Positions 31,545 through 39,305 of a stretch of DNA of 42,331 nucleotides are shown here, one piece after another. Source of the stretch: a virus; IMG/VR virus record IMGVR_UViG_3300031673_000145, positions 1 to 42,331 of that record. The stretch is one strand, 5' to 3'. The position numbers and the translations under genes were made by a program. The stretch's first letter is position 1; every line of letters starts with the position of its first letter. Under the pieces are notes generated by a model. The model did no database searches. It was not told where the DNA came from and worked only from the letters and a program-made list of their open reading frames with translations.

Positions 31545-34294
31545 TATATCGGCTCCCCTGGCTCAGCACGTTCGTGGATAGGGAACGAGTGCACCCAATC
31601 GCTGAATTCTTGCTCGTCGTTGGTTCGGCCCATCAAGTCCATGGACACAGCTGGAATTGGTGGCATTGCAGGTGGCAGCGCCTGCGTGTCCATGCCGATG
31701 AGACCTTGCTCCTCTGCGTTGGACTGCAGAGCCTCAACCACCAGTGGGTCGATGAGCACCTGCTCGATGAGCTGCATCACACGCATCACGTCTTGCTCCA
31801 TGCGTAAGTCGTGTCCCCACTCGAGAGCTGTGACGAGCAGCGCGTTGGACTTCGCAGTCTCCCAAGAGACATCGTAGTTCGTGAGTGCTCGCTGAATCTC
31901 CCTCGAGAAGCAGAGCGTTGCATGGTATGTCTGCATCCCTATGAGTGAGATGCCTTGGGTGTCGAGGACTCGTGCGAGGTAGTGTGGTCCGATTCGTCGG
32001 TACAAGCCATCTTCGAGTTTCCCATCCCGCTTCTGCAGTGGGATGGAGAACATCGGTTCGTCGGGCTGCTTCTGCGCCATCAATGCGCTGATGGCAGCTT
32101 GGACCTTGTGGTCAGCATAAATACGCCGAGTGCCAATCGTGATGAGTGGCCCCTCCACCAAGACGTTCATCGGACACACCGTGCTCAGCTCGGTTGCACG
32201 GAAGCGCCCTTGGTCGAGAAGTGCCAGCGCCAGACCAGTGATTTGGTCCTTGATGCGGTCACTGGTGTTGAACATGGTGTTGTAACCCTGGCGAAGCACA
32301 GGCATGCGGACATCAGTGAGTGCGTTCTGCTGATTGATCTGCAGCTTCGGCATGCTGCGGATGTCTGCGTCGATGTACGAGTACCGGAAGTCGCCAGCGG
32401 CTGAGCGCCATCGAGCTGCCCACAGGTTCTGTGGGTCGTAGCGGTTGTACGCTTGGTTCCATTCGACCTGCTCTACTTCGCAGTCTGGGCAGCGAGACAA
32501 CTTCTGGCCACCAGGAGTGAAGTACTCCGGTGCCACGTCCATCGTAGGTTCCGATGGATGGATTTGCGCATCGCCGTAGTAGTTGGACTGGTCTGGGTGT
32601 CCGGTTGGTGCGTTGGTGTATCGGACGTAGTTCCCCGCTTGGTCCTGGTAGTAGTATCGTGGGAGATTCTCGTCACCATCTTGCTGCAGGTAGTTGTGTG
32701 CTGGATCGACGTTCTTGTCCTTGGTGAGGATTTGCATCGCCTTCCACGCAAGGTCCTCGTATGCGTAGGCGAGCAAAGCTTTCTCGATCAGCGCTTCTTG
32801 GACGAAGGATTTGTCGAGCATGTCCAGAAGCAACTCAGAAATGCGATCAGCGACTTTCTGTTGGCTAGCTACTGGTTCATTCGCAACATCATCAAGAGCA
32901 GCACGGGCAGCTTGCTTGGCAGCCTCGAGCTTCTGCTTGTTCTTGATATGCTCGGGACCAAGACGGTCAATGATGTCCTCGGTCTGCGAGTGCCACTTGT
33001 CGAAGTCAAATGATGAGCTGGTGGGCTCTCGCACAGAGCTTGGGTCTGCCGTGATGTCGGCACGACTCACGTCACCACCAGACTCACTTGCCACCGTTCC
33101 CGATGCTGTTCCTGAGATTTCGTCTTTGAACTTGTCGGCTTCCCGCTTGATTGCCCAAGTGAGCTTGCTGGCTGCGAACCCTGCGAGAGGCACACCGGTT
33201 CCTGGGTCCCACTCGTCAATAGCTTGAGAAATTGCTGTGTGTGCAGGAGAACCTGGTTCCGGTGTGACGACGATTGGCTTGCCATCGACACGCTCATCGC
33301 TATCGGGGAACCTGTCCCCGATCATGCGACCCATCCACGACTCTTTCTCGTCCTTGGTGGTGCCGAAGAAGCCTCCACCCATCTTGACCTGCTTACGTGC
33401 CTGCTCCTCCATGACTGGCCAATAGTCTCTGGCCAAGTCTGAGATCATCTTCTCCTTTTCGGCGGGAGTGACATCCAGCTCGCGTTTGTTCTTCTCGGTG
33501 TTGTATGTCCAAGAGTGTGACCCAGTCTCGATGTCCTGGGTTATGCCTGATCCGCCTTCATCCTTTGAGCCCATGGTGGACAGAGGCTTTTCTGGGAATG
33601 GAATCGTGGGCTCGCCAACGTTGGAAATCTTCGCGTCGATGCGCTCTTTGGCGAACTCGAGAGACTTGGCATACCCCAGCTCAGCGCGGTCTTGGTCAGA
33701 CTTCTGTTGGTCCGTTGGAACGGATGGGTGGTATTGAACTTTCCACCTGCGATTCTTGTCCTGTGACGGAATCAGCTCACCCGATGCGGTGTCAACCTTT
33801 CCAACGGAAGGAGTGACCATGAGCCAAGGGTTGCCATTGGTGTCGAAGCGAACGTGCGTGTTCGATGCCTCGATCATGTACTTGTCGTACTGGCCTTGGT
33901 TCTTGAATCCGTTCTTGTCCTTTGTGCCGAAGACTTCCCCGTTGGCGTCTTTCAGTTGGATGTAGGATTTGCCTTTGACCTCAGTGACCGTGACTGTGAG
34001 GTCTTCATCCAGCGCAGGAATGCGCACGGTAGCGGGCTCGCCTGGGTTGGCTTTCGCCTTGGACAACGCTGTGTCGAAAGTCTTGTCCGCATCGATACCC
34101 TTGACCGCGTTCTGCTTGCGATCTGCGAACTCCTCTGCAGCATCCTTATCGACAGTCTGCCAACCCGATGGCTGTTTGTCGTAGGTGTAGTTCCAGCGCG
34201 TGCCGCTCCACTCGCGTTTGGTGTACGCACCTCCGCGCGGAGCCCCAGTTGGTGCAGCAGCTTTCGCTAGGTCTATTTCGGCGTCAAGAAGCAT
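31544..34294 (-). CDS. Large cargo-type protein with sigma-like and possible TopIB-like regions (916 aa)
   Basis: Starts with a degenerate copy of the shared motif (residues 23-38, AYTKREWSGTRWNYTY). Residues about 280-385 resemble sigma-70 region 2 ('DLARDYWPVMEEQARK', then 'AIDEWDPGTGVPLAGFAA' and 'WAIKREADKFKD'). Residues about 625-800 have features of a topoisomerase IB/tyrosine-recombinase core ('FRYSYIDADIRSMPKL', 'ALALLDQGRFRATEL', 'LITIGTRRIYADHKVQAAI', 'YLARVLDTQGISL'), but I cannot place a catalytic Tyr. 'CPDC' lies at 602-605. GGAGG six bases before the ATG is a strong ribosome site. These fold calls are tentative. A simpler view is a large internal head protein with unrelated helices. 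Confidence 0.45.
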   Translation of the reverse strand: MLLDAEIDLAKAAAPTGAPRGGAYTKREWSGTRWNYTYDKQPSGWQTVDKDAAEEFADRKQNAVKGIDADKTFDTALSKAKANPGEPATVRIPALDEDLTVTVTEVKGKSYIQLKDANGEVFGTKDKNGFKNQGQYDKYMIEASNTHVRFDTNGNPWLMVTPSVGKVDTASGELIPSQDKNRRWKVQYHPSVPTDQQKSDQDRAELGYAKSLEFAKERIDAKISNVGEPTIPFPEKPLSTMGSKDEGGSGITQDIETGSHSWTYNTEKNKRELDVTPAEKEKMISDLARDYWPVMEEQARKQVKMGGGFFGTTKDEKESWMGRMIGDRFPDSDERVDGKPIVVTPEPGSPAHTAISQAIDEWDPGTGVPLAGFAASKLTWAIKREADKFKDEISGTASGTVASESGGDVSRADITADPSSVREPTSSSFDFDKWHSQTEDIIDRLGPEHIKNKQKLEAAKQAARAALDDVANEPVASQQKVADRISELLLDMLDKSFVQEALIEKALLAYAYEDLAWKAMQILTKDKNVDPAHNYLQQDGDENLPRYYYQDQAGNYVRYTNAPTGHPDQSNYYGDAQIHPSEPTMDVAPEYFTPGGQKLSRCPDCEVEQVEWNQAYNRYDPQNLWAARWRSAAGDFRYSYIDADIRSMPKLQINQQNALTDVRMPVLRQGYNTMFNTSDRIKDQITGLALALLDQGRFRATELSTVCPMNVLVEGPLITIGTRRIYADHKVQAAISALMAQKQPDEPMFSIPLQKRDGKLEDGLYRRIGPHYLARVLDTQGISLIGMQTYHATLCFSREIQRALTNYDVSWETAKSNALLVTALEWGHDLRMEQDVMRVMQLIEQVLIDPLVVEALQSNAEEQGLIGMDTQALPPAMPPIPAVSMDLMGRTNDEQEFSDWVHSFPIHERAEPGEPI

Positions 34295-34306
34295 CAGATT
34301 CCTCCG

Positions 34307-35923
34307 CTAGTTTGTAGGCGCGGACTCCTCCTGGTCGTTTGGTTTCTGCGAGAAATCCGCCTCGAACCAGTTCATCAATGACTGAGACGGTGATACCTCT
34401 TCGGAGTAGCCAGCCTCGGGTGACGGGCTGCTGCTTGCGGATGGTTGTGAGAAGTCCGACGACCCAGGTTGAGAGGGGACCGGCAAACTTGGCGATGGAG
34501 CTGAGACGGGCATCGCGGGCTCGACGCCCAATAGGTCCCTTTGGTCGAGAAGAAAGCCGATTATCTCCGCCCTCGCTATCTCCGGTGGAAGTCCCTCGAA
34601 GGTGTATCCGTCTCCCCATATTTTGCCTGCAATCTGCATCAGCTCTGGATCTTTGGCTGAGCCAATCGTGCGCAGCATCGCCTGCACACCCTCGAATGTC
34701 TCCATGTCATGCGGATCGATGGGAGGCATCATCGGCATCATCCCCGGCATGACGGGTTGTTGAACCATTGGTGGTCCTTCAGGGGCTGGTGGAACCATGT
34801 CCTGCTCCTCAGGAAGGTAGCCACTCTTGGTCAGCGACTTACTCATGCGAAACTCGAGCGTGCATTTGCAGTTGCCGTGCGCTTGTGGCCCATCGATCTG
34901 CATGCCGTTCATCGCAGTGAAGGTGTCGTCGATGTCAATTTCAACGCCATCTAGACGATCACAGACGCCAGTCTTGCATTTGTCTGTGCCTCCACGCACC
35001 CACTTCTTGAGTGGCCTAGCCGCGTCTTCTTTGTCACCGAACTTTGCTTTGACCTTGCCCCAGAGCTTGCCCAGCTGGTCGAGCAGTCCCTTCTGCACAG
35101 AGTTCTCACAGTGTGGGAACGCCTTGTTGATGTCTCGCCACGCAGCCGCAAAACTCTCAATCTCACCCTTGGTCATGGATCGGTCTTCGCCTGGCTGGAT
35201 GGGAGACTCAGGCATCTTCCCTCTGGGGGACCAAACATCGTCCCAAGACTTATTGACGAACATGCGCTTGAACGAAGTGATGTCCGTGCTCGTCATGGAG
35301 CCGAAGAACTTTGGATTGCTGAAGCTCATGAGGTAGGCCGCTTTGGCTTCCCGTGCGCTCTCAAAGCCGACCATGACTTTGTCTTCGTCGTAGCGCTTGA
35401 AGTTGGGCTTCTTCATCTGGTGGACGACGAAAACCTCCTCCGACTTCGCGTTTGGTCCCACGTAAACATCGACCTGCTCCCCATCAGCGCCATCTGTCCT
35501 GCAGATGTAGCCGTAGGGATAGTTCATCTTGGTGGAGCCCTTCTCACCTGTAGCATCGTCCGTCCAATGACGAAGATCGCCTTTGTCGTGCTCAATGCTG
35601 ATGTCGAGACCTTGGAACTTGATCTTGCGGACGACCTTGTAGTTCTTGCGGATGCCCCAACGGATGGACTTGGTTGCCTCCATCCTGTTGAGCTTGGAGT
35701 AGTACTCGATGTCCTCAGTGAGGTGGTCCATCGCAATTTCAGTTGCGAGGTCTTGGTCCTTGGTGTGCTCCAGCTCTACCGCAATTCCTTCAGCCAACGC
35801 ATCCGCGTCGAAGTCATCAGGGTTCTTTTTGTCCGCAAGTCCGCCTGGCAGTTGATCCTTGTGTGACTTGGTTACGTCATCGCAGGGTCCGCCCGTCGAG
35901 CAGCTGTTGCAGCAGGTCTTCAT
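34307..35923 (-). CDS. Polyvalent head-region protein: DUF5661, pyrophosphatase-like, MuF-like (538 aa)
   Basis: Modular protein. The N-terminus is Cys-rich (CCNSCSTGGPC). Residues about 41-80 ('GIAVELEHTKDQDLATEIAM', 'HLTEDIEYYSKL') match DUF5661. Residues about 95-225 ('DISIEHDKGDLRHWTDDATG', 'MNYPYGYICRTDGADGEQVD', 'VYVGPNAKSEEVFVVHQM') match the inorganic-pyrophosphatase-like domain known in phage polyvalent proteins. Residues about 310-360 ('CKTGVCDRLDGVEIDIDD', 'GPQAHGNCKCTLEF') resemble the metal-binding end of MuF-like head morphogenesis proteins. The C-terminal 160 residues are Pro/Ser/Met-rich and low-complexity. The ATG overlaps the small gene before it (ATGA). Such multidomain proteins are packed in capsids and delivered with DNA in known cases. 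Confidence 0.7.
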   Translation of the reverse strand: MKTCCNSCSTGGPCDDVTKSHKDQLPGGLADKKNPDDFDADALAEGIAVELEHTKDQDLATEIAMDHLTEDIEYYSKLNRMEATKSIRWGIRKNYKVVRKIKFQGLDISIEHDKGDLRHWTDDATGEKGSTKMNYPYGYICRTDGADGEQVDVYVGPNAKSEEVFVVHQMKKPNFKRYDEDKVMVGFESAREAKAAYLMSFSNPKFFGSMTSTDITSFKRMFVNKSWDDVWSPRGKMPESPIQPGEDRSMTKGEIESFAAAWRDINKAFPHCENSVQKGLLDQLGKLWGKVKAKFGDKEDAARPLKKWVRGGTDKCKTGVCDRLDGVEIDIDDTFTAMNGMQIDGPQAHGNCKCTLEFRMSKSLTKSGYLPEEQDMVPPAPEGPPMVQQPVMPGMMPMMPPIDPHDMETFEGVQAMLRTIGSAKDPELMQIAGKIWGDGYTFEGLPPEIARAEIIGFLLDQRDLLGVEPAMPVSAPSPSLPVPSQPGSSDFSQPSASSSPSPEAGYSEEVSPSQSLMNWFEADFSQKPNDQEESAPTN

Positions 35924-36072
35924 GTTGGTTCGGATTGTTCCTCGGTTGTTGGCTTCTTGTCATCAGACCCTGGGGACAATTCACCATCGAGTTCCTTGTC
36001 GTAGCGAGCTTCTGCTTCTTCAAGGTCTTCGATGGTGATGTCTTTGGGATTCGCTTTACCCCAACCGCCCAT
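35920..36072 (-). CDS. Small acidic protein between two head genes (50 aa)
   Basis: Begins MGGWGKANPKDITIEDLEEA and ends acidic and hydrophilic (EEQSEPT). The ATG (36072-36070) shares bases with the previous TGA stop, and its own TGA overlaps the next gene's ATG, so it is coupled on both sides. The middle is a predicted acidic helix (LEEAEARYDKELDGEL). Nothing else covers the 146 bases between the two larger genes. No function recognised. Confidence 0.6.
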   Translation of the reverse strand: MGGWGKANPKDITIEDLEEAEARYDKELDGELSPGSDDKKPTTEEQSEPT

Positions 36073-37601
36073 CAGCCCCACCCAAGAGTCGCAGCCAAAG
36101 ACTTCTGCGCGGCCTCTTCAGGCTCCGTCTTCTGGTTCCCTGCGTGTGTGGGTGGTGACTCTTTGCCAAACTGCTTCTTTGGGCTCGGCGCACCACTGGG
36201 TTCCTGCTCCGACGATGATCCAGGATTGGGAGCCGAAGGAGCTTCCATACCAGCCATGAACTGCTGAAGCAGTGTCATCATCTCAGGGTTCTGCTGAACC
36301 TCTGGGGACTGCATGAAGTCCTCGAGAGAACCTCCGCCGCCCATGCCCGCGCCCATTTCGGACGCAGCACCTGCGCCAGGAGGTCGTTCGCTCATCCCAG
36401 GCTTGGGACCTTGGCGCTCGAAGCCCTCAGGCTGTGGTGGTGCCTGAGGTTTACCTTGATCCATCTCGCCACCAGACGCGCCCTGCTGGCCCATGGGAGC
36501 TTGCCCTTGTGGCGTGCCCATTGGAGGTTGGCCCATGTTGGGCTGCATCTGAGCTGCCATCGGAGGCATGGGTGGTGGTTTGGGTGCTGCGAGTACGGGA
36601 GGCTGCCCTGGTCCGCCTGGAGGTGGTCCGCCCATGCCAGGCATGGGAGGGTTGACCGGTGGAGGAGGAGGTGGAGCACCTGCTTCCATACCAGGCATGG
36701 GAGGGTTGACTGGAGGCGCACCGGGAGGAGGTGGTCCGCCCGCACCTGGAGGTCCTTGAGGAGGCGCACCGGGAGGAGGTGGTCCGCCCGCACCCTCCAT
36801 GGGTGGGTTGACTTGAGGTGCGCCAGGAGGTGGAGGCGCACCGCCGCCCGCCTGTGGAGGAGCTGGTGGTTTGCCTGGGCCAACGGGCGGCATCTCAGCC
36901 TGCTGGCCAGCTGGACCCTGTCCAAACTTCTCGCCGCCACGCTCCATTGGACTTTGTGCGTCCTTGCCCATCTCGCCGTGGGCTTGGGCAGCCTGTTGGT
37001 GCTGCTGCGCCTGCTGCGGATCTGCGCCCGCGCCTGCCTGCTCGTGGTGCATCTGAGCCATCTGGTGGTCAGGTGCTTGGAAGTTGGCGTGCTGGGGCGC
37101 GAATGGATCAGGCATGATCGGCATGCCTTCTGGCGTCATTGCCATTGGCTGCTGTTGCTGCTGGGGAGCTGGTGGCGTCCCTGGCATCGCGCCCGCACCT
37201 GGAACTCCTCCGGGAGCGCCTTGGGCTGGGACACCTGGAGCAGATCCCTGTGGGCCTGCTGGTGGCATCCCTGGCATTGGCTGCGGTTGCTCAGGACGAA
37301 GTGGGACTTGGGGAAGTCCCATCGCCTTGGCAAATGCGCCATCGAGCGCTCGCCGCCGAATGCTTGGGTCCGGTGGAGCAGGCATCGACTTGGACATTGG
37401 TGTCTCCAAGTAGAGTTCTGGTCCTGAGAGGTTGGGGCGCAGATTCGGGATCTGTCCATGGAACGCACCACGTCGAGTTGGTGGCGTGCCTGAACGGGAG
37501 TGCGAATCGTGGGACACACCGATGGACTTCTCCACGTGCTCCTCGATCTTTGGTGGACTCCAGTTCAGTGGTCTGATGCTGCCGTTGTTTGGGTGGTTCA
37601 T
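36072..37601 (-). CDS. Proline-rich repeat protein of head block (509 aa)
   Basis: Mostly low-complexity: Pro, Gly, Met, Gln and Ala make up most of residues 95-470. PPPPGAPP- and VNPPMPGM-type repeats occur, with exact DNA repeats of 35 bases (36712-36746 and 36760-36794) and 20 bases (36637-36656 and 36691-36710). The N-terminal 95 residues include 'GPELYLETPMSKSMPAPP' and a short helix 'IRRRALDGAFAKAMG'. The end is 'AQKSLAATLGWG'. There are no enzyme motifs. Likely a flexible filler or scaffold-like internal head protein. Long proline-rich sequences in phage heads are seen elsewhere, but I name no family. The start is ATG two bases after the previous TAA. Confidence 0.6.
   Translation of the reverse strand: MNHPNNGSIRPLNWSPPKIEEHVEKSIGVSHDSHSRSGTPPTRRGAFHGQIPNLRPNLSGPELYLETPMSKSMPAPPDPSIRRRALDGAFAKAMGLPQVPLRPEQPQPMPGMPPAGPQGSAPGVPAQGAPGGVPGAGAMPGTPPAPQQQQQPMAMTPEGMPIMPDPFAPQHANFQAPDHQMAQMHHEQAGAGADPQQAQQHQQAAQAHGEMGKDAQSPMERGGEKFGQGPAGQQAEMPPVGPGKPPAPPQAGGGAPPPPGAPQVNPPMEGAGGPPPPGAPPQGPPGAGGPPPPGAPPVNPPMPGMEAGAPPPPPPVNPPMPGMGGPPPGGPGQPPVLAAPKPPPMPPMAAQMQPNMGQPPMGTPQGQAPMGQQGASGGEMDQGKPQAPPQPEGFERQGPKPGMSERPPGAGAASEMGAGMGGGGSLEDFMQSPEVQQNPEMMTLLQQFMAGMEAPSAPNPGSSSEQEPSGAPSPKKQFGKESPPTHAGNQKTEPEEAAQKSLAATLGWG
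36637..36710. repeat. Direct repeats of 20 bases inside the Pro-rich gene
   Basis: Identical 20-base units at 36637-36656 and 36691-36710 (54-base period, 18 residues) encode the VNPPMPGM words. They could expand or shrink by slippage or recombination. Confidence 0.7.
36712..36794. repeat. Direct repeats of 35 bases inside the Pro-rich gene
   Basis: Identical 35-base units at 36712-36746 and 36760-36794 (48-base period, 16 residues) encode the GAGGPPPPGAPP words. Exact identity at the DNA level suggests recent duplication. Confidence 0.75.
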
Positions 37602-37603
37602 GT

Positions 37604-38077
37604 TTATGGTACTCCGTCGCGGTACTTGGATCGTCCGTCCACAGAGCCGCCGCCTTGGCCTGCGTTCCAGTTCTCCTCTTCAAGAAGTTGGCTTTCAACC
37701 ATGCTCTTGATCCGAGCCTTCTCAGATGCGGAGAATTGTGTCATGAGGTCCGCCTGCATTGGCTCCATCTCTCGAAACCGCTCAGGGAACACAACAGTGA
37801 TGAGTGCTTTGTCCACAGGGAGCAAGGCGTTCGGGTAGGCCATCTTGTGCACCGCGTCGAGCACCATGTTTTTGGCCCACTCAAAATCGAGCGTACCATC
37901 CGGGTTTCGTCGGATGACGCTCATCATATGAGTGTTCGGTCGGTCAGCACCCTGGGTCTTGTAGTTAGACTCATGCGTGATGTTTGTGCGGTAGGAGGGG
38001 TTGGGTTGGGCCTTCGCAGCCTTCGCAACGTCCGCAGACTGCATATGAAGTGGGACTCTTGATCCGTTGTAGCTCAT
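37604..38077 (-). CDS. Helical head-block protein of unknown function (157 aa)
   Basis: Not recognised. The first 45 residues are polar and likely disordered. Residues 46-150 are helical and hydrophobic at intervals ('FEWAKNMVLDAVHKMAYPNA', 'LITVVFPERFREMEPMQADL', 'ARIKSMVESQLLEEENW'). No PGNY motif and no cysteines, which sets it apart from its neighbours. It begins close to the upstream stop and ends two bases before the Pro-rich gene ATG. Its regular helices fit a small structural or chaperone-like head protein. Confidence 0.55.
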   Translation of the reverse strand: MSYNGSRVPLHMQSADVAKAAKAQPNPSYRTNITHESNYKTQGADRPNTHMMSVIRRNPDGTLDFEWAKNMVLDAVHKMAYPNALLPVDKALITVVFPERFREMEPMQADLMTQFSASEKARIKSMVESQLLEEENWNAGQGGGSVDGRSKYRDGVP

Positions 38078-38079
38078 GT

Positions 38080-39291
38080 CTATTCCTTCCCCGTAAAGTA
38101 CCTACCAGCCGCACGAGCTGCACCTGCAATCTCGCCTGGAACTTGTTTGTATGAAGATGCTTGTGTGAGTGGCTTGAAGTAGTTGCCGATAGCACTGAGC
38201 GCACCGGACTGCTTCTTGGACTCTTTGTCCTTCTTGTCCTGTGCGTCCTTGTCGTCTTTTTTGGACGAGCCACTAACGGTACTGGCTGCCCCTGGAGCAC
38301 TCCGAACAGCTGCGGCACCCCCACCACCTGGAGCAGAAGCGTAGCCAGCGCCTTGCGCCTGGCCTGCGCTGTAGCCAGCTCCTGCACCGCTTGGTCCACT
38401 CGAACTTGAGCCTGAGGAGTTGCTACCGCTGCCCCCAGACTCACCTTCGCCGTACTCGTATTTGTAGCTGCCAGGTGAACCAGTGCGCTTGGAGTACTTG
38501 GCCTTCTCCACGTCGTCACCAGGGAGTGTGTCCAGCAGATCCTTCATCTCGTTTTCTAGACTGGTCTGCCCTTGGCCATGAGCTTTGCCAGCTCCGCCGC
38601 CGATGAACTGGCCCATGGCTGGCTCACGGTTTGGGTTGCCGCCTTTGCTGAGGTCGAGGAAAAGGAATGGGTCCAGCGACTTCTTGGAGTTCCTAGCTTC
38701 TAGGGCCTCTTTGACCAACTCCTTTGGAGCTGTGACATCGTGCTCCCAGCGAAGTTCTTCCATGGTGTCGTCGATATTCTCACCACTGCTGTGGTAGTCG
38801 CTCATGTATGGGCTGTCGAGGGCATCAGTGACCTTTGCGCGTACTTTGTCTGCGTCAGCTTCAGATGCAATCCACGGGTGACCTTCGTATCCCTCGAACG
38901 CTGCAGGCTTCACCAGTCCATCATCGAATGCGTCACCAATCTGCTTGGTGTCAGCTGCGATTCCTTGCGACTCGAGTTCTTCTGAGATCGTAAGGAAGTC
39001 CTTGTTGTGGACATCCTTAATCTTGTTGAGACCATCCGCAATTTCTTGCGACGTAGCTGTCTCGTTGAACTCGAACCCAAGTTGCTCCTCTGGAATGAAG
39101 GGCTTCTGGTCGGGACCAGCTCGGTCGTAGTAGTAGCGGTAATTTCCTGGACCACCAGTTCGCTTGGTGTACTTGGCTTTCTCCAAGTACAGCTCAGGTG
39201 CTGGTGGTCCACTCTTCAAGATGAGTGGTTGGGCTTCCGGCACGGAGAGATAGAGCCGGGGAGCCGGAAGCTCTTGTATGTATAATTTCAT
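38080..39291 (-). CDS. Cargo-type protein with two PGNY motifs and LYL motifs (403 aa)
   Basis: The frame is open to 39411, but ATG at 39291 has AGGAG seven bases upstream and begins right after the preceding stop, so I start there. Residues 8-16 and 29-38 are the LYL motif (PAPRLYLSV, PAPELYLEK). Residues 40-55 are the first PGNY motif, 265-280 the second ('KYSKRTGSPGSYKYEY'). Residues 303-341 are a Gly/Ala/Ser-rich module that is almost the same as one in the upstream 601-residue protein. Between the motifs is a folded-looking helical region (about 75-260, 'IADGLNKIKDVHNKDFLTIS'). The C-terminus is Lys/Asp-rich with a helix 'AIGNYFKPLTQ'. No enzyme motif. Confidence 0.65.
   Translation of the reverse strand: MKLYIQELPAPRLYLSVPEAQPLILKSGPPAPELYLEKAKYTKRTGGPGNYRYYYDRAGPDQKPFIPEEQLGFEFNETATSQEIADGLNKIKDVHNKDFLTISEELESQGIAADTKQIGDAFDDGLVKPAAFEGYEGHPWIASEADADKVRAKVTDALDSPYMSDYHSSGENIDDTMEELRWEHDVTAPKELVKEALEARNSKKSLDPFLFLDLSKGGNPNREPAMGQFIGGGAGKAHGQGQTSLENEMKDLLDTLPGDDVEKAKYSKRTGSPGSYKYEYGEGESGGSGSNSSGSSSSGPSGAGAGYSAGQAQGAGYASAPGGGGAAAVRSAPGAASTVSGSSKKDDKDAQDKKDKESKKQSGALSAIGNYFKPLTQASSYKQVPGEIAGAARAAGRYFTGKE
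38272..38385 (-). repeat. Gly/Ala module, copy in the 403-aa gene
   Basis: Encodes residues 303-340, beginning GAGYSAGQAQGAGYASAPGG and ending SAPGAASTVSG. It matches the copy at 39816-39923 in the neighbouring gene at nearly every residue. Confidence 0.7.
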
Positions 39292-39305
39292 CCCGGTTTC
39301 TCCTG

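Noticed and set aside
36600-36850. Repeats in the Pro-rich gene as a CRISPR-like array
   Set aside because: Repeats are in frame, encode Pro/Gly words, and the intervening sequences are of the same kind; no spacers.
36411-37427. Plus-strand frame of 338 codons opposite the Pro-rich gene
   Set aside because: Trp/Arg/His-rich reverse of Pro/Gly/Met codons; an artefact of repeat composition.
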